A stretch of 64,000 nt of DNA from Cetobacterium sp. NK01 (GTDB taxonomy: Bacteria > Fusobacteriota > Fusobacteriia > Fusobacteriales > Fusobacteriaceae). Positions 34,981 through 43,735 of the stretch are shown piece after piece. The translations under genes and the position numbers were made by a program. The stretch is taken from NCBI RefSeq assembly GCF_024506395.1, contig NZ_JANIBO010000001.1, positions 1,550,001 to 1,614,000 on the forward strand, given 5' to 3'. The notes below the pieces were generated by a model. That model was not told where the DNA came from and ran no database searches. It worked only from the letters and a program-made list of their open reading frames with translations. Position 1 is the first letter of the stretch. Each line of letters opens with the position of its first letter.

Positions 34981-35705
34981 TGTTAACACTATTTAAAGTT
35001 ACATTAGTAGCGCTACTGAATTTTACCTATATAACGTTATTTAAAGCTAGCAAAATAAAGAAAATGGCTAGTGATAAAGCGCCGTTTGAAGCTAGAAAAG
35101 AATTGAAAAAACTTTCTGAAAGAATAGTAAAAGCATCTAAAATAGATTTAGAAGTAGTTTATTTAGATGAAAAAGCATATAAGAAAATGAAATTAGAAGA
35201 TGGAATAGTGATAGTAGCTAACCATGCAAGTAATTTAGATATACCTGTAATAGTTACAGCATTAAGTATACCTGTAGGATTTGTTGCCAAGAAGGAGATG
35301 GAAAATTGGCCTTTTTATTCAATGTGGATGAAACTAAGTAAATGTATTTTTTTAGATAGATCAAATCCAAGAGAGGGAATAAAAAGTATTAGAAAAGCTG
35401 TTGATATAGTAAAGCAAGGATATCCAACTGTTATTTTTCCAGAGGGAGAAAGAACATTAACAGGAGAGATCGGAAATTTTAAAAAAGGAAGTTTTAAATT
35501 AGCTACAGAAACTAATGGAATTATTTTACCGTTAACAATAGATGGAACCTTTTTTGTTCAAAATAGAAAAAGTATTTTTATTAAACCAAATATAAAAGTT
35601 AGATTGACTGTAGGAAAACCGATAGATTTGAGAAAAATAAGCCAAGAAAATAGCAAAAACATTAGCGAGATTGTTCGAGAATCGATAGTAAAAGAAATAA
35701 AATAA
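34980..35705 (+). CDS. plsC: 1-acyl-sn-glycerol-3-phosphate acyltransferase
   Basis: A 241-residue membrane-bound acyltransferase that turns lysophosphatidic acid into phosphatidic acid for phospholipid synthesis. It has one N-terminal hydrophobic helix, the catalytic NHASNLD (H-x4-D) motif, and the substrate motif FPEGERTLTG. It overlaps the recX stop by one base, so it is the last gene of the recA transcript. No terminator is visible after it. Confidence 0.93.
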   Translation: MLTLFKVTLVALLNFTYITLFKASKIKKMASDKAPFEARKELKKLSERIVKASKIDLEVVYLDEKAYKKMKLEDGIVIVANHASNLDIPVIVTALSIPVGFVAKKEMENWPFYSMWMKLSKCIFLDRSNPREGIKSIRKAVDIVKQGYPTVIFPEGERTLTGEIGNFKKGSFKLATETNGIILPLTIDGTFFVQNRKSIFIKPNIKVRLTVGKPIDLRKISQENSKNISEIVRESIVKEIK

Positions 35706-35769
35706 AAAAATAATTAAAAAATAACCACTAAATAAGTATAAAATTAATCGTTAAAAACTCGGGAAAAGT

Positions 35770-35798
35770 TTGACACTAATTATTATTTGTGCTATAAT
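35770..35798 (+). promoter_or_regulatory. Promoter of pflB
   Basis: TTGACA (35770-35775), an exact 17-base spacer, TATAAT (35793-35798). One of the best promoter matches in the window; the transcript would have a 5' leader of about 80 bases. Confidence 0.85.
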
Positions 35799-35888
35799 CT
35801 CCTTGAAAATTAAGTTGAGCTTAACAGGGCTTAAACGAAAAATATAAATGGAATATATATTATTTATAATCCACTCAGGAGGAAAAAG

Positions 35889-38129
35889 ATGGAAAACTTA
35901 CAATCTTACTGGTCAGATTTCAAAGGAAACTTATGGAAGAAAGAAATCAATGTTAGAGATTTTATTCAGAACAACTACACACCATACACTGGGGATGAGT
36001 CATTCTTAGTTGGAGCTACTGAAAATACAAAAGCTGTTTGGTCAAAGTTAACAGAAATGTTCAAAGAAGAGATTGCAAGAGGTGTTTATGATGCAGAAAC
36101 TAGAACTCCTCAATCAATAACTACTTATGGACCTGGATACATTTCAAAGGATAACGAGTCAATCGTAGGACTACAAACAGATGCACCATTAAAGAGAGGA
36201 ATCTATCCAAAAGGTGGATTAAGAATGGTTGAGAACTCTTTAAATGCATATGGATATGAAATTGATCCAATAACAAAAGAGATTTTTACAAAATATAGAA
36301 AAACTCATAACGAAGGAGTTTTCTCAGCATATACAGATGATATGAAAGCTGTAAGAAAATCAGGAATCGTAACTGGATTACCAGATGCTTACGGAAGAGG
36401 AAGAATAATCGGAGACTACAGAAGAGTAGCTCTATATGGAGTAGACAGATTAATCGAAGAGAGAAAATTTGAATTAAAGAAAGCTGAAGCTCCAGAATTA
36501 ACTGAAGAGATTATCAGAAAAAGAGAAGAGATTACTGAGCAAATCAATGCATTAAAAGCATTTGTTAAAATGTGTGCTTCTTATGGATTTGACGTAACTA
36601 AGCCAGCTTCAAACGCTAGAGAAGCTGTACAATGGGTATACTTTGCATACTTAGCAGCTACAAAAGATCAAGATGGAGCAGCAATGTCAGTTGGAAGAAC
36701 TGCAACATTCTTAGATATATATATTGAGAAAGATTTAGCAAAAGGATTAATTACAGAGAGCGAAGCTCAAGATTTAATCGACCAATTTATCATAAAATTA
36801 AGAATTATCAGATTCTTAAGAACTCCAGAGTACAATGATTTATTCTCAGGAGATCCAACTTGGGTAACTGAAGCTTTAGGAGGAGAAGGAGTAGATGGAA
36901 GAACATTAGTTTCTAAAACAGCGTTCAGATACTTAAATACTCTTTATAACTTAGGACCAGCTCCAGAACCAAACTTAACAGTATTATGGTCACAAAAATC
37001 TCCAGCAAACTGGAAAAACTTCTGTGCTAAAGTTTCAATAGATACATCAGCTATTCAATATGAAAATGATGATTTAATGAGACCTGAGTTAGGAGACGAT
37101 TACGGAATCGCATGTTGTGTATCTCCAATGAAAATAGGAAAACAAATGCAATTCTTCGGAGCTAGAGTAAACTTACCAAAAGCTTTATTATATGCTATTA
37201 ACGGAGGAAGAGACGAGAAGTCAGGAGCACAAGTTGCACCTAAATTCGAAGGAATCACTTCTGAGTACTTAGATTTCAATGAAGTAATGGAAAAGTATGA
37301 CTTAGTATTAAAATGGTTAGCAGGAGTATATATCAATGCTCTAAAAGTTATCCACTATATGCACGATAAATATTCTTACGAAGCATTTGAAATGGCTCTT
37401 CATGATGTAGAAGTTTTAAGAACTCAAGCATCAGGAATTGCAGGATTATCAATCGTTGCTGACTCATTAGCAGCTATTAGAGATGCAAAAGTAAGAGTAA
37501 TCAGAGATGAGAGAGGAATCGCTGTTGACTTCGTAAGAGAAGGAGAATACGTAGCATTCGGAAACAACGATGATAATACAGATAAGTTAGCAGTTGAAAT
37601 AATGGAGAAATTCATGAACTACATCAGAACTCATGAAACTTACAGAAATTCAAAAGCTACACAATCAATCTTAACAATAACTTCAAACGTAGTTTATGGA
37701 AAGAAAACAGGAACTACTCCTTGTGGAAGACAAGCAGGAACTCCATTCTCTCCAGGAGCTAACCCAATGAACGGAAGAGATACTAGAGGAGCTGTAGCAG
37801 CACTTGCTTCAGTAGCTAAGTTACCATTCCACCATGCAGAGGATGGAATTTCTTACACATTCGCTATAACTCCAGGAGCTTTAGGAAAATCTAGAGAAGA
37901 GAGAGTAGCTAACTTAGTAGGATTAATGGATGGATACTTCACAGCTGATGGAGGACAACACTTAAATGTTAACGTATTTGATAGAGCGTTATTAGAGGAT
38001 GCAATGGCAAATCCTGAGAAGTACCCTCAATTAACAATTAGAGTATCTGGATATGCAGTTAACTTTGTAAGATTAACAAAAGAGCAACAATTAGACGTTA
38101 TTTCAAGAACAATTAACGGAAATATGTAA
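35889..38129 (+). CDS. pflB: Formate C-acetyltransferase (pyruvate formate-lyase)
   Basis: A 746-residue glycyl-radical enzyme that splits pyruvate and CoA into acetyl-CoA and formate. The paired active-site cysteines are in GIACCVSPM (C409, C410). The radical site is in RVSGYAVNF (G721). The segment [22 protein letters not shown] is typical of true PflB rather than of glycerol dehydratase. The ATG follows a CAGGAGG site. Codon use is strongly biased to C-ending codons. Oxygen would cleave the protein at the radical glycine, in line with an anaerobe. Confidence 0.98.
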   Translation: MENLQSYWSDFKGNLWKKEINVRDFIQNNYTPYTGDESFLVGATENTKAVWSKLTEMFKEEIARGVYDAETRTPQSITTYGPGYISKDNESIVGLQTDAPLKRGIYPKGGLRMVENSLNAYGYEIDPITKEIFTKYRKTHNEGVFSAYTDDMKAVRKSGIVTGLPDAYGRGRIIGDYRRVALYGVDRLIEERKFELKKAEAPELTEEIIRKREEITEQINALKAFVKMCASYGFDVTKPASNAREAVQWVYFAYLAATKDQDGAAMSVGRTATFLDIYIEKDLAKGLITESEAQDLIDQFIIKLRIIRFLRTPEYNDLFSGDPTWVTEALGGEGVDGRTLVSKTAFRYLNTLYNLGPAPEPNLTVLWSQKSPANWKNFCAKVSIDTSAIQYENDDLMRPELGDDYGIACCVSPMKIGKQMQFFGARVNLPKALLYAINGGRDEKSGAQVAPKFEGITSEYLDFNEVMEKYDLVLKWLAGVYINALKVIHYMHDKYSYEAFEMALHDVEVLRTQASGIAGLSIVADSLAAIRDAKVRVIRDERGIAVDFVREGEYVAFGNNDDNTDKLAVEIMEKFMNYIRTHETYRNSKATQSILTITSNVVYGKKTGTTPCGRQAGTPFSPGANPMNGRDTRGAVAALASVAKLPFHHAEDGISYTFAITPGALGKSREERVANLVGLMDGYFTADGGQHLNVNVFDRALLEDAMANPEKYPQLTIRVSGYAVNFVRLTKEQQLDVISRTINGNM

Positions 38130-38153
38130 TAATAAAAAAGGATGTGCTAAGAA

Positions 38154-38879
38154 ATGAAAAAGGGATTTATTCACTCACACGAGAGTTTTGGAACTGTAGA
38201 TGGACCAGGTATTAGATATGTAGTGTTTACTCAAGGATGTCCTTTAAGATGTAAATACTGTCACAATTGTGATACTTGGAAAAGAGAGGATGCAAAATTC
38301 TTGGAAACTCCTGAACAAACTTTCTTAGAGATCTGTAGATATAAAAACTTTATAAAAACAGGTGGAGTTACGGTGACAGGTGGAGATCCGTTAACTCAAC
38401 CTGAGTATGTAAAGGAGCTATTGAGACTTTGTAAACAGGAAGGTATACATACAGCAATTGATACTTCAGGGTATTTATTTAATGATAAAGTTAAAGAAGC
38501 TTTAGAGTATGCAGATCTTGTTCTGTTAGATATAAAATCAATAGATCCAGTACAATACAAAGAATTGACTGGTGTTGAATTAGAGCCAACACTTCAATTT
38601 GCAAAGTATTTAAAGGAGATTGGGAAGCCAATGTGGGTAAGACACGTTGTTGTACCAGGAATTACTGATAATGATGAATTATTAGGAAAGTTAGCTGATT
38701 ACTTGAAAGATTTTGATAATCTTGAAAAAGTAGAAGTTTTACCATATCACTCTTTAGGAGAGTACAAATGGCAAAAGATGGGGCTAGATTATCCTTTAAA
38801 AGGAGTTGAACAGCTTTCAGCTGAGAGATTTGAAAATGCAAAAAACATATTTAAAAGTAGAGGTTTATCAGTTAAATAG
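38154..38879 (+). CDS. pflA: Pyruvate formate-lyase activating enzyme
   Basis: A 241-residue radical-SAM protein that places the glycyl radical on PflB. The CxxxCxxC iron-sulfur motif is in CPLRCKYCHNCDTW. GGVTVTGGDPLTQ (the GGE-like SAM motif is GGD here) and the final GLDYPLKGVEQLSAERF match the PflA family. It lies 24 bases downstream of pflB and is followed by a strong terminator, so pflB-pflA form a two-gene operon. Confidence 0.95.
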   Translation: MKKGFIHSHESFGTVDGPGIRYVVFTQGCPLRCKYCHNCDTWKREDAKFLETPEQTFLEICRYKNFIKTGGVTVTGGDPLTQPEYVKELLRLCKQEGIHTAIDTSGYLFNDKVKEALEYADLVLLDIKSIDPVQYKELTGVELEPTLQFAKYLKEIGKPMWVRHVVVPGITDNDELLGKLADYLKDFDNLEKVEVLPYHSLGEYKWQKMGLDYPLKGVEQLSAERFENAKNIFKSRGLSVK

Positions 38880-38889
38880 TAAAGTTTTG

Positions 38890-38928
38890 ACTACCTTAGA
38901 ACAAAAAAGTTCTGAGGTAGTTTTTTAT
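38890..38928 (+). terminator. Terminator after pflA
   Basis: 13-bp stem (ACTACCTTAGAAC with its complement, one G-U) with an AAAAAA loop, followed by TTTTTT. Confidence 0.92.
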
Positions 38929-38946
38929 ATATTTTAGTAAAAAATA

Positions 38947-38955
38947 TGGTATAAT
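38947..38955 (+). promoter_or_regulatory. Extended -10 promoter of tsaD
   Basis: TGGTATAAT; no -35 match at the usual distance, as expected for an extended -10. Confidence 0.6.
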
Positions 38956-38980
38956 TAAATAAAAAATTAAGGAGAATACA

Positions 38981-39991
38981 ATGATAATATTAGGAATAGA
39001 AACATCTTGTGATGAAACATCTATAGCTGTTTTGAAAGATGGGAAAGAAGTTTTATCTAATAACATATCTTCTCAAATAGATATACATAAGGAGTATGGA
39101 GGCGTAGTACCAGAAATAGCTTCGAGACAACATATAAAAAATATTGCAACAATATTAGAAGAGAGTTTAGAAGAAGCAAAGATAACTATGAATGATGTAG
39201 ACTACATCGCTGTAACATATGCTCCTGGATTAATAGGAGCTCTATTGGTTGGAATATCTTTTGCTAAAGGCTTAGCATATGGTCATGATATACCCTTAAT
39301 ACCTGTTCATCACATAAAGGCACATATATATGGAAATTTTATAGAACATGATATTGAGCTTCCATGTATAGCCTTAGTTGTATCAGGAGGACATACCAAT
39401 ATTGTTCATATAGATGAAGATCATAACTTTGTAAATTTAGGCTCAACATTAGATGATGCTGTTGGAGAAAGCTATGATAAAGTAGCAAGAGTTATGGGAA
39501 TTGGTTACCCAGGTGGTCCAATAGTTGATAAATTATATTATAAAGGAAATAAGAATGCTTTAAAGATACCTGAACCTAAAGTTGAGGGATATGATTTTAG
39601 TTTTTCAGGGATTAAGACATCGGTTATAAATGCTGTAAATAAAGCTAGAATGAAAGGTGAGGATTTTAAACCAGAGGATTTATCGGCATCATTTCAAGAT
39701 AAAGTAGTTGATATTTTATGTAAAAAAACATTGAAAGCAGTTCAGGATAAAAAAGTTAAACAGATTATAATAGCTGGAGGAGTTGCTGCAAACTCTTTAT
39801 TGAGAAGTGAATTAACAAAGCGAGCGAATGAAATAGGAGTAAAAGTAAATTATCCTTCAATATTATACTGTACAGATAACGCGGCTATGATAGCTGAAGC
39901 AGCATATTATAAGTTGAAGTACGGAAAAGAACCGATATTTGCTGATTTAACATTGAATGGAAAAGCAACATTAGACATAATGAAAGACTAA
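38981..39991 (+). CDS. tsaD: tRNA N6-adenosine threonylcarbamoyltransferase
   Basis: A 336-residue ASKHA-fold enzyme that transfers the threonylcarbamoyl group to A37 of ANN-decoding tRNAs, with TsaB and TsaE as partners. ILGIETSCDETSIAV opens the protein. The metal-binding HHIKAH (about residue 110), VSGGHTNIVH, GYPGGP and VAGGVAANSLLR blocks follow in order. The neighbours are unrelated: own promoter before, own terminator after, so it is a single-gene unit. Confidence 0.97.
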   Translation: MIILGIETSCDETSIAVLKDGKEVLSNNISSQIDIHKEYGGVVPEIASRQHIKNIATILEESLEEAKITMNDVDYIAVTYAPGLIGALLVGISFAKGLAYGHDIPLIPVHHIKAHIYGNFIEHDIELPCIALVVSGGHTNIVHIDEDHNFVNLGSTLDDAVGESYDKVARVMGIGYPGGPIVDKLYYKGNKNALKIPEPKVEGYDFSFSGIKTSVINAVNKARMKGEDFKPEDLSASFQDKVVDILCKKTLKAVQDKKVKQIIIAGGVAANSLLRSELTKRANEIGVKVNYPSILYCTDNAAMIAEAAYYKLKYGKEPIFADLTLNGKATLDIMKD

Positions 39992-40018
39992 AAAATACCC
40001 CAAATTTTGGGGTATTTT
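39991..40018. terminator. Terminator after tsaD
   Basis: Near-perfect palindrome AAAATACCCC...GGGGTATTTT with A- and T-runs at its ends; it can act on either strand. Confidence 0.88.
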
Positions 40019-40026
40019 AAATTTTA

Positions 40027-40035
40027 TGATATAAT
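40027..40035 (+). promoter_or_regulatory. Upstream extended -10 promoter before dus
   Basis: TGATATAAT, about 115 bases upstream of the dus ATG; it would give a long leader. Confidence 0.45.
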
Positions 40036-40052
40036 TTAATGTGGAAGAGTAT

Positions 40053-40101
40053 TCAATAGTTGATTAAAGATCAAGGGTATTTTACATTGAAAAACTATTG
40101 A
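40053..40101. repeat. Spaced inverted repeat overlapping the dus promoter
   Basis: TCAATAGTT (40053-40061) and AACTATTGA (40093-40101), a perfect 9-bp inverted repeat 31 bases apart. The second arm lies in the spacer of the proximal promoter. It could be an operator or a long-loop hairpin in the RNA from the upstream promoter. Confidence 0.45.
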
Positions 40102-40115
40102 AAATATGGTAAAAT
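40087..40115 (+). promoter_or_regulatory. Proximal promoter of dus
   Basis: TTGAAA (40087-40092), exact 17-base spacer, TAAAAT (40110-40115) with TGG before it (extended -10). Confidence 0.65.
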
Positions 40116-40148
40116 TTTTGGATAACAAAATGTTATTTTGGAGGTAAA

Positions 40149-41087
40149 ATGAAGATATATATTGCTCCTTTAGCAGGAGTTACAGATTATACATTTAGAG
40201 GAATTTTAGATGATTATAAACCAGATTTGATGTTCACAGAGATGGTTAGTATAAATGCTTTAGAAATGGAAAATGAAAAAACATTAAATCAAATTTTAAG
40301 AATAAGAGATGGAGAAGCTGTTCAGATTTTTGGTAAAGATGTAGAAAAAATGGTTTATAGTGCAAAATATATAACTGAAAAGCTAGGTGTAAAACATATT
40401 GATGTAAATGCAGGATGCCCTGTTAATAAAATCATAAAAAATGGATATGGAGCGGCTTTATTAGAAGATCCAGATCATATAAAAAGAATTTTATGTGAGA
40501 TAAGAGAGGCTATACCAGAAAATGTTGATCTTTCATTGAAAACAAGAGTAGGTTATAAAGGTGAAAAACAACATAAAAAAGTGGGGAAAATTGCTGAAGA
40601 GGCAGGATGTAAGCATATTACAATACACGGTAGAACAAGAGAACAGATGTATAGTGGACATGCTAATTGGGAGCTTATAAAAGAAGTGAAAGAAAGTGTA
40701 AACATTGAAGTTATAGGTAATGGTGATATATTTACAGCTGAAGATGCATACGAAAAAGTGAAGTACTCAGGCGTTGATGGTATAATGTTAGCGAGAGGAA
40801 TTTGTGGAAATCCTTGGTTAATAAAGCAAATAAAAGAGAAGTTTGAAACAGGAGAAGTTCAAACTGAAGTAACTCCTGAGATGAGATTAGATATGGCGAT
40901 TAGACATGCTTTACAAGGTAAACTAGATAATCCAAATAAAAAATTTTTATTTGAATTAAGAAAACATTTATGTTGGTATTTAAAGGGAATAAGAAATGGA
41001 GCGGCCTTAAAAGGAGCAATAAATCAAATAGAAAATTATGATGAATTAATTGAACTATTAGAGAGGGCTAAGGAAAATTTAAAATAA
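40149..41087 (+). CDS. tRNA-dihydrouridine synthase (Dus family)
   Basis: A 312-residue flavin TIM-barrel enzyme that reduces uridine to dihydrouridine in tRNA. YIAPLAGVTDYTFR and MFTEMVSINAL bind FMN. The catalytic Cys is in NAGCPVNKIIKNGYGAALL; HGRTREQMYSGHANW and GVDGIMLARGICGNPWL complete the pattern. It most resembles DusB, but the exact target uridine is not decided by sequence alone. mutS starts 14 bases later and probably shares the transcript. Confidence 0.92.
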   Translation: MKIYIAPLAGVTDYTFRGILDDYKPDLMFTEMVSINALEMENEKTLNQILRIRDGEAVQIFGKDVEKMVYSAKYITEKLGVKHIDVNAGCPVNKIIKNGYGAALLEDPDHIKRILCEIREAIPENVDLSLKTRVGYKGEKQHKKVGKIAEEAGCKHITIHGRTREQMYSGHANWELIKEVKESVNIEVIGNGDIFTAEDAYEKVKYSGVDGIMLARGICGNPWLIKQIKEKFETGEVQTEVTPEMRLDMAIRHALQGKLDNPNKKFLFELRKHLCWYLKGIRNGAALKGAINQIENYDELIELLERAKENLK

Positions 41088-41101
41088 GGAGATGTGGTTT
41101 T

Positions 41102-43726
41102 TTGTCAGCAGATACGCCATTAATGGCTCAATACAAGGAAATAAAAAAAGAAAATCAAGATAATATCCTATTTTTTAGATTAGGAGATTTTTATGAAATG
41201 TTTTTTGAGGATGCAGTAGTTGTATCTAAAGAGTTAGGATTAACTTTAACAAGTAGAAATAAAGAAAAGGGAATAGAAGTTCCATTAGCAGGAATTCCTT
41301 ATCACTCTTCAGCTGGATATATAGGTAAACTTGTAGCTAAAGGTTATAAAGTAGCTATATGTGAGCAAGTTGAAGATCCGAAGACGACAAAAGGAATTGT
41401 GAAAAGAGAGGTAGTTAGAGTTATAACTCCTGGAACAATAATTGATACAGAATATTTAGATGAAAAAAGCAATAATTATTTAATGGGAATTATTTTGAAG
41501 AAGGATTCTATAGGGTTATCATATATAGATATAACAACTGGTGAGTTTGTAGCTAGTGAAAAAGAAAAAACGGAAGACTATATATATAAAATATTAGGAG
41601 AGGTAAATAAAATCTCACCTAGAGAGATTTTAATAGATGAAAATTCATATGTAGAATTAGAAAAAGAATTGAAACAGTTTGCTCAATTAAATAAAATAAA
41701 TATAAACTCTTGTTTAAAAGTAAAAAAAAGTGAAGAGTTTATAAAAGCATATTTTAAGATTATTTCACTAGATAGTTTTGATCTAAATGGGAAGATATCA
41801 GCTATAGAAGCATCGGCAATGATTTTAGATTATGTTTTAGAACTTCAAAAAGGAAATAATATTCCAGTTGATAAAATAATATATACTGGAAGTGAAGATA
41901 TAATGGAACTTAACTTAACAACACAAAGAAATTTAGATATTGTTGCATCTAATAGAGAAAATGGTGTTTTAGGAACATTACAATGGGTTTTAGATAGTTG
42001 TAAAAGTTCTATGGGAAGCAGACTGTTGAAACATTTTTTAAAAAATCCATCAATTTCTAAAAAAGTTATATTAGAAAGACAAAAAGATATTGGTTTTTTT
42101 TATGACAATGTTCTTTTAAGAGAAGAAACTAGAGAAAAGTTAAAAGAGATATATGATATTGAAAGAATAATAGGAAAGCTCGTTTTAGGAAATGAAAATG
42201 CAAGAGATATAGTTGCTTTAAAAAAATCTATATTAAATAGTTTAGAAATTTATAAAATTTTAAAAGGAAATAGCATTTTTGAAATAGCTTTAAATGAGTT
42301 AGTTGAAATTTATAATTTAATAGAAAAATCTCTAAAAGATGAAGTTCCATTTTCGATTAGAGAGGGTGGAATGATAAAAGATGGATATAGTAGTGAGTTA
42401 GATGATTTGCATAATATATCAAATAATGGAAAAGATACGATTTTGAATATTGAAAATAGAGAAAGAGAAAGAACTGGAATAAAAGGGTTAAAAATAAAAT
42501 ATAATAAGGTTTTTGGATATTTTATTGAAATAACTAAGGCCAACATTCATCTTGTTCCAGAAGATTATATAAGAAAACAAACATTAGCTAATGCAGAAAG
42601 ATATATTGTAGAAGATTTGAAGATTTATGAAGAAAAAGTTTTAAATGCAAAGGATAAAATAGAGAATTTAGAGTATATATTATTTAAAGAAATCTCTGAA
42701 CAAATAAAAAAATATAAAAATATTTTACACGATCTAGCATACAAATTAGCCTATTTAGATGTAATTACAAATTTTGCCTACATAGCAACAAAGAATGGTT
42801 ATATAAAGCCAGAGATTACTACAGAAGGAGATATTGAAATAATAGGAGGAAGACATCCAATTGTAGAACAACTAGTTGGAAAAGAAAATTTTGTTAAAAA
42901 TAGTATTGTTTTAAATGAAAATAAGAATCTAATAATTTTAACTGGACCAAATATGTCAGGAAAGTCTACTTATATGAAACAAGTGGCGCTAATTTTAATT
43001 ATGGCACATATAGGGTGTTATGTTCCAGCAGAATATGCTAAAATAGGAATTGTAGATAAAATATTTACAAGAATAGGCGCAAGTGACGATTTAGTGACAG
43101 GACAATCAACATTTATGCTAGAGATGAGTGAAGTGGCAAATATAGTTAATAGTTCTACAAAAAATTCATTTATTATATTAGATGAAATAGGGAGAGGAAC
43201 TTCAACATTTGATGGTATATCAATAGCAACAGCAATAACAGAATATATTCATGATAATATAGGTGCTAAAACAATATTTGCGACACATTATCATGAGTTA
43301 ACACAACTTGAATCTAAATTAAGTAAATCTACGAATTTTAGAATTGAAGTTAAAGAGGATGAAAAAGAAATTCTATTTTTAAGAGAAATTGTAAAAGGTG
43401 GAGCAGACAAATCTTATGGAATAGAGGTTGCTAGATTAGCTGGACTACCAAAAGAAATTTTAGATAGAGCTAAAGAGATGGTAAAAGTTTTAGAAAATAG
43501 AAAGATGATAATAGAAAAAAAAGTAAAAAAAGAACAACTAATATTATTTGGAGATTTTGAAACAGAGATTACAAAAAAAGAAGAGAAAAAAATAGAAGAA
43601 ATTACAGTAGAATTAGAAAGTGAAGAAAAAATAGTATTACGTCTTTTAAAAGAGATAGAATTAGATAAAATGACACCAATGGATGCTTTTTTAAAGTTAA
43701 ATGAATTGAAACGTATCTTAAACTAG
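41102..43726 (+). CDS. mutS: DNA mismatch repair protein MutS
   Basis: An 874-residue ATPase that recognises mismatches. The N-terminal mismatch-binding domain begins with MAQYKEIKKENQDNILFFRLGDFYEMFFEDA, containing the stacking Phe of the FYE wedge. The ATPase has Walker A TGPNMSGKSTYMKQ, DEIGRGTSTFDG and the ATHYHELTQL block near the end. It starts at TTG (41102) with AAGGAGATG 6-7 bases upstream, the only start that keeps the conserved N-terminus. mutL is not adjacent. The length is normal. Confidence 0.97.
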   Translation: MSADTPLMAQYKEIKKENQDNILFFRLGDFYEMFFEDAVVVSKELGLTLTSRNKEKGIEVPLAGIPYHSSAGYIGKLVAKGYKVAICEQVEDPKTTKGIVKREVVRVITPGTIIDTEYLDEKSNNYLMGIILKKDSIGLSYIDITTGEFVASEKEKTEDYIYKILGEVNKISPREILIDENSYVELEKELKQFAQLNKININSCLKVKKSEEFIKAYFKIISLDSFDLNGKISAIEASAMILDYVLELQKGNNIPVDKIIYTGSEDIMELNLTTQRNLDIVASNRENGVLGTLQWVLDSCKSSMGSRLLKHFLKNPSISKKVILERQKDIGFFYDNVLLREETREKLKEIYDIERIIGKLVLGNENARDIVALKKSILNSLEIYKILKGNSIFEIALNELVEIYNLIEKSLKDEVPFSIREGGMIKDGYSSELDDLHNISNNGKDTILNIENRERERTGIKGLKIKYNKVFGYFIEITKANIHLVPEDYIRKQTLANAERYIVEDLKIYEEKVLNAKDKIENLEYILFKEISEQIKKYKNILHDLAYKLAYLDVITNFAYIATKNGYIKPEITTEGDIEIIGGRHPIVEQLVGKENFVKNSIVLNENKNLIILTGPNMSGKSTYMKQVALILIMAHIGCYVPAEYAKIGIVDKIFTRIGASDDLVTGQSTFMLEMSEVANIVNSSTKNSFIILDEIGRGTSTFDGISIATAITEYIHDNIGAKTIFATHYHELTQLESKLSKSTNFRIEVKEDEKEILFLREIVKGGADKSYGIEVARLAGLPKEILDRAKEMVKVLENRKMIIEKKVKKEQLILFGDFETEITKKEEKKIEEITVELESEEKIVLRLLKEIELDKMTPMDAFLKLNELKRILN

Positions 43727-43735
43727 GAGGGTAGT

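Noticed and set aside
35813-35826. GTTGAGCTTAAC as a possible operator before pflB
   Set aside because: Only an approximate palindrome, present once, and no match to a known fermentation regulator site that I can name.
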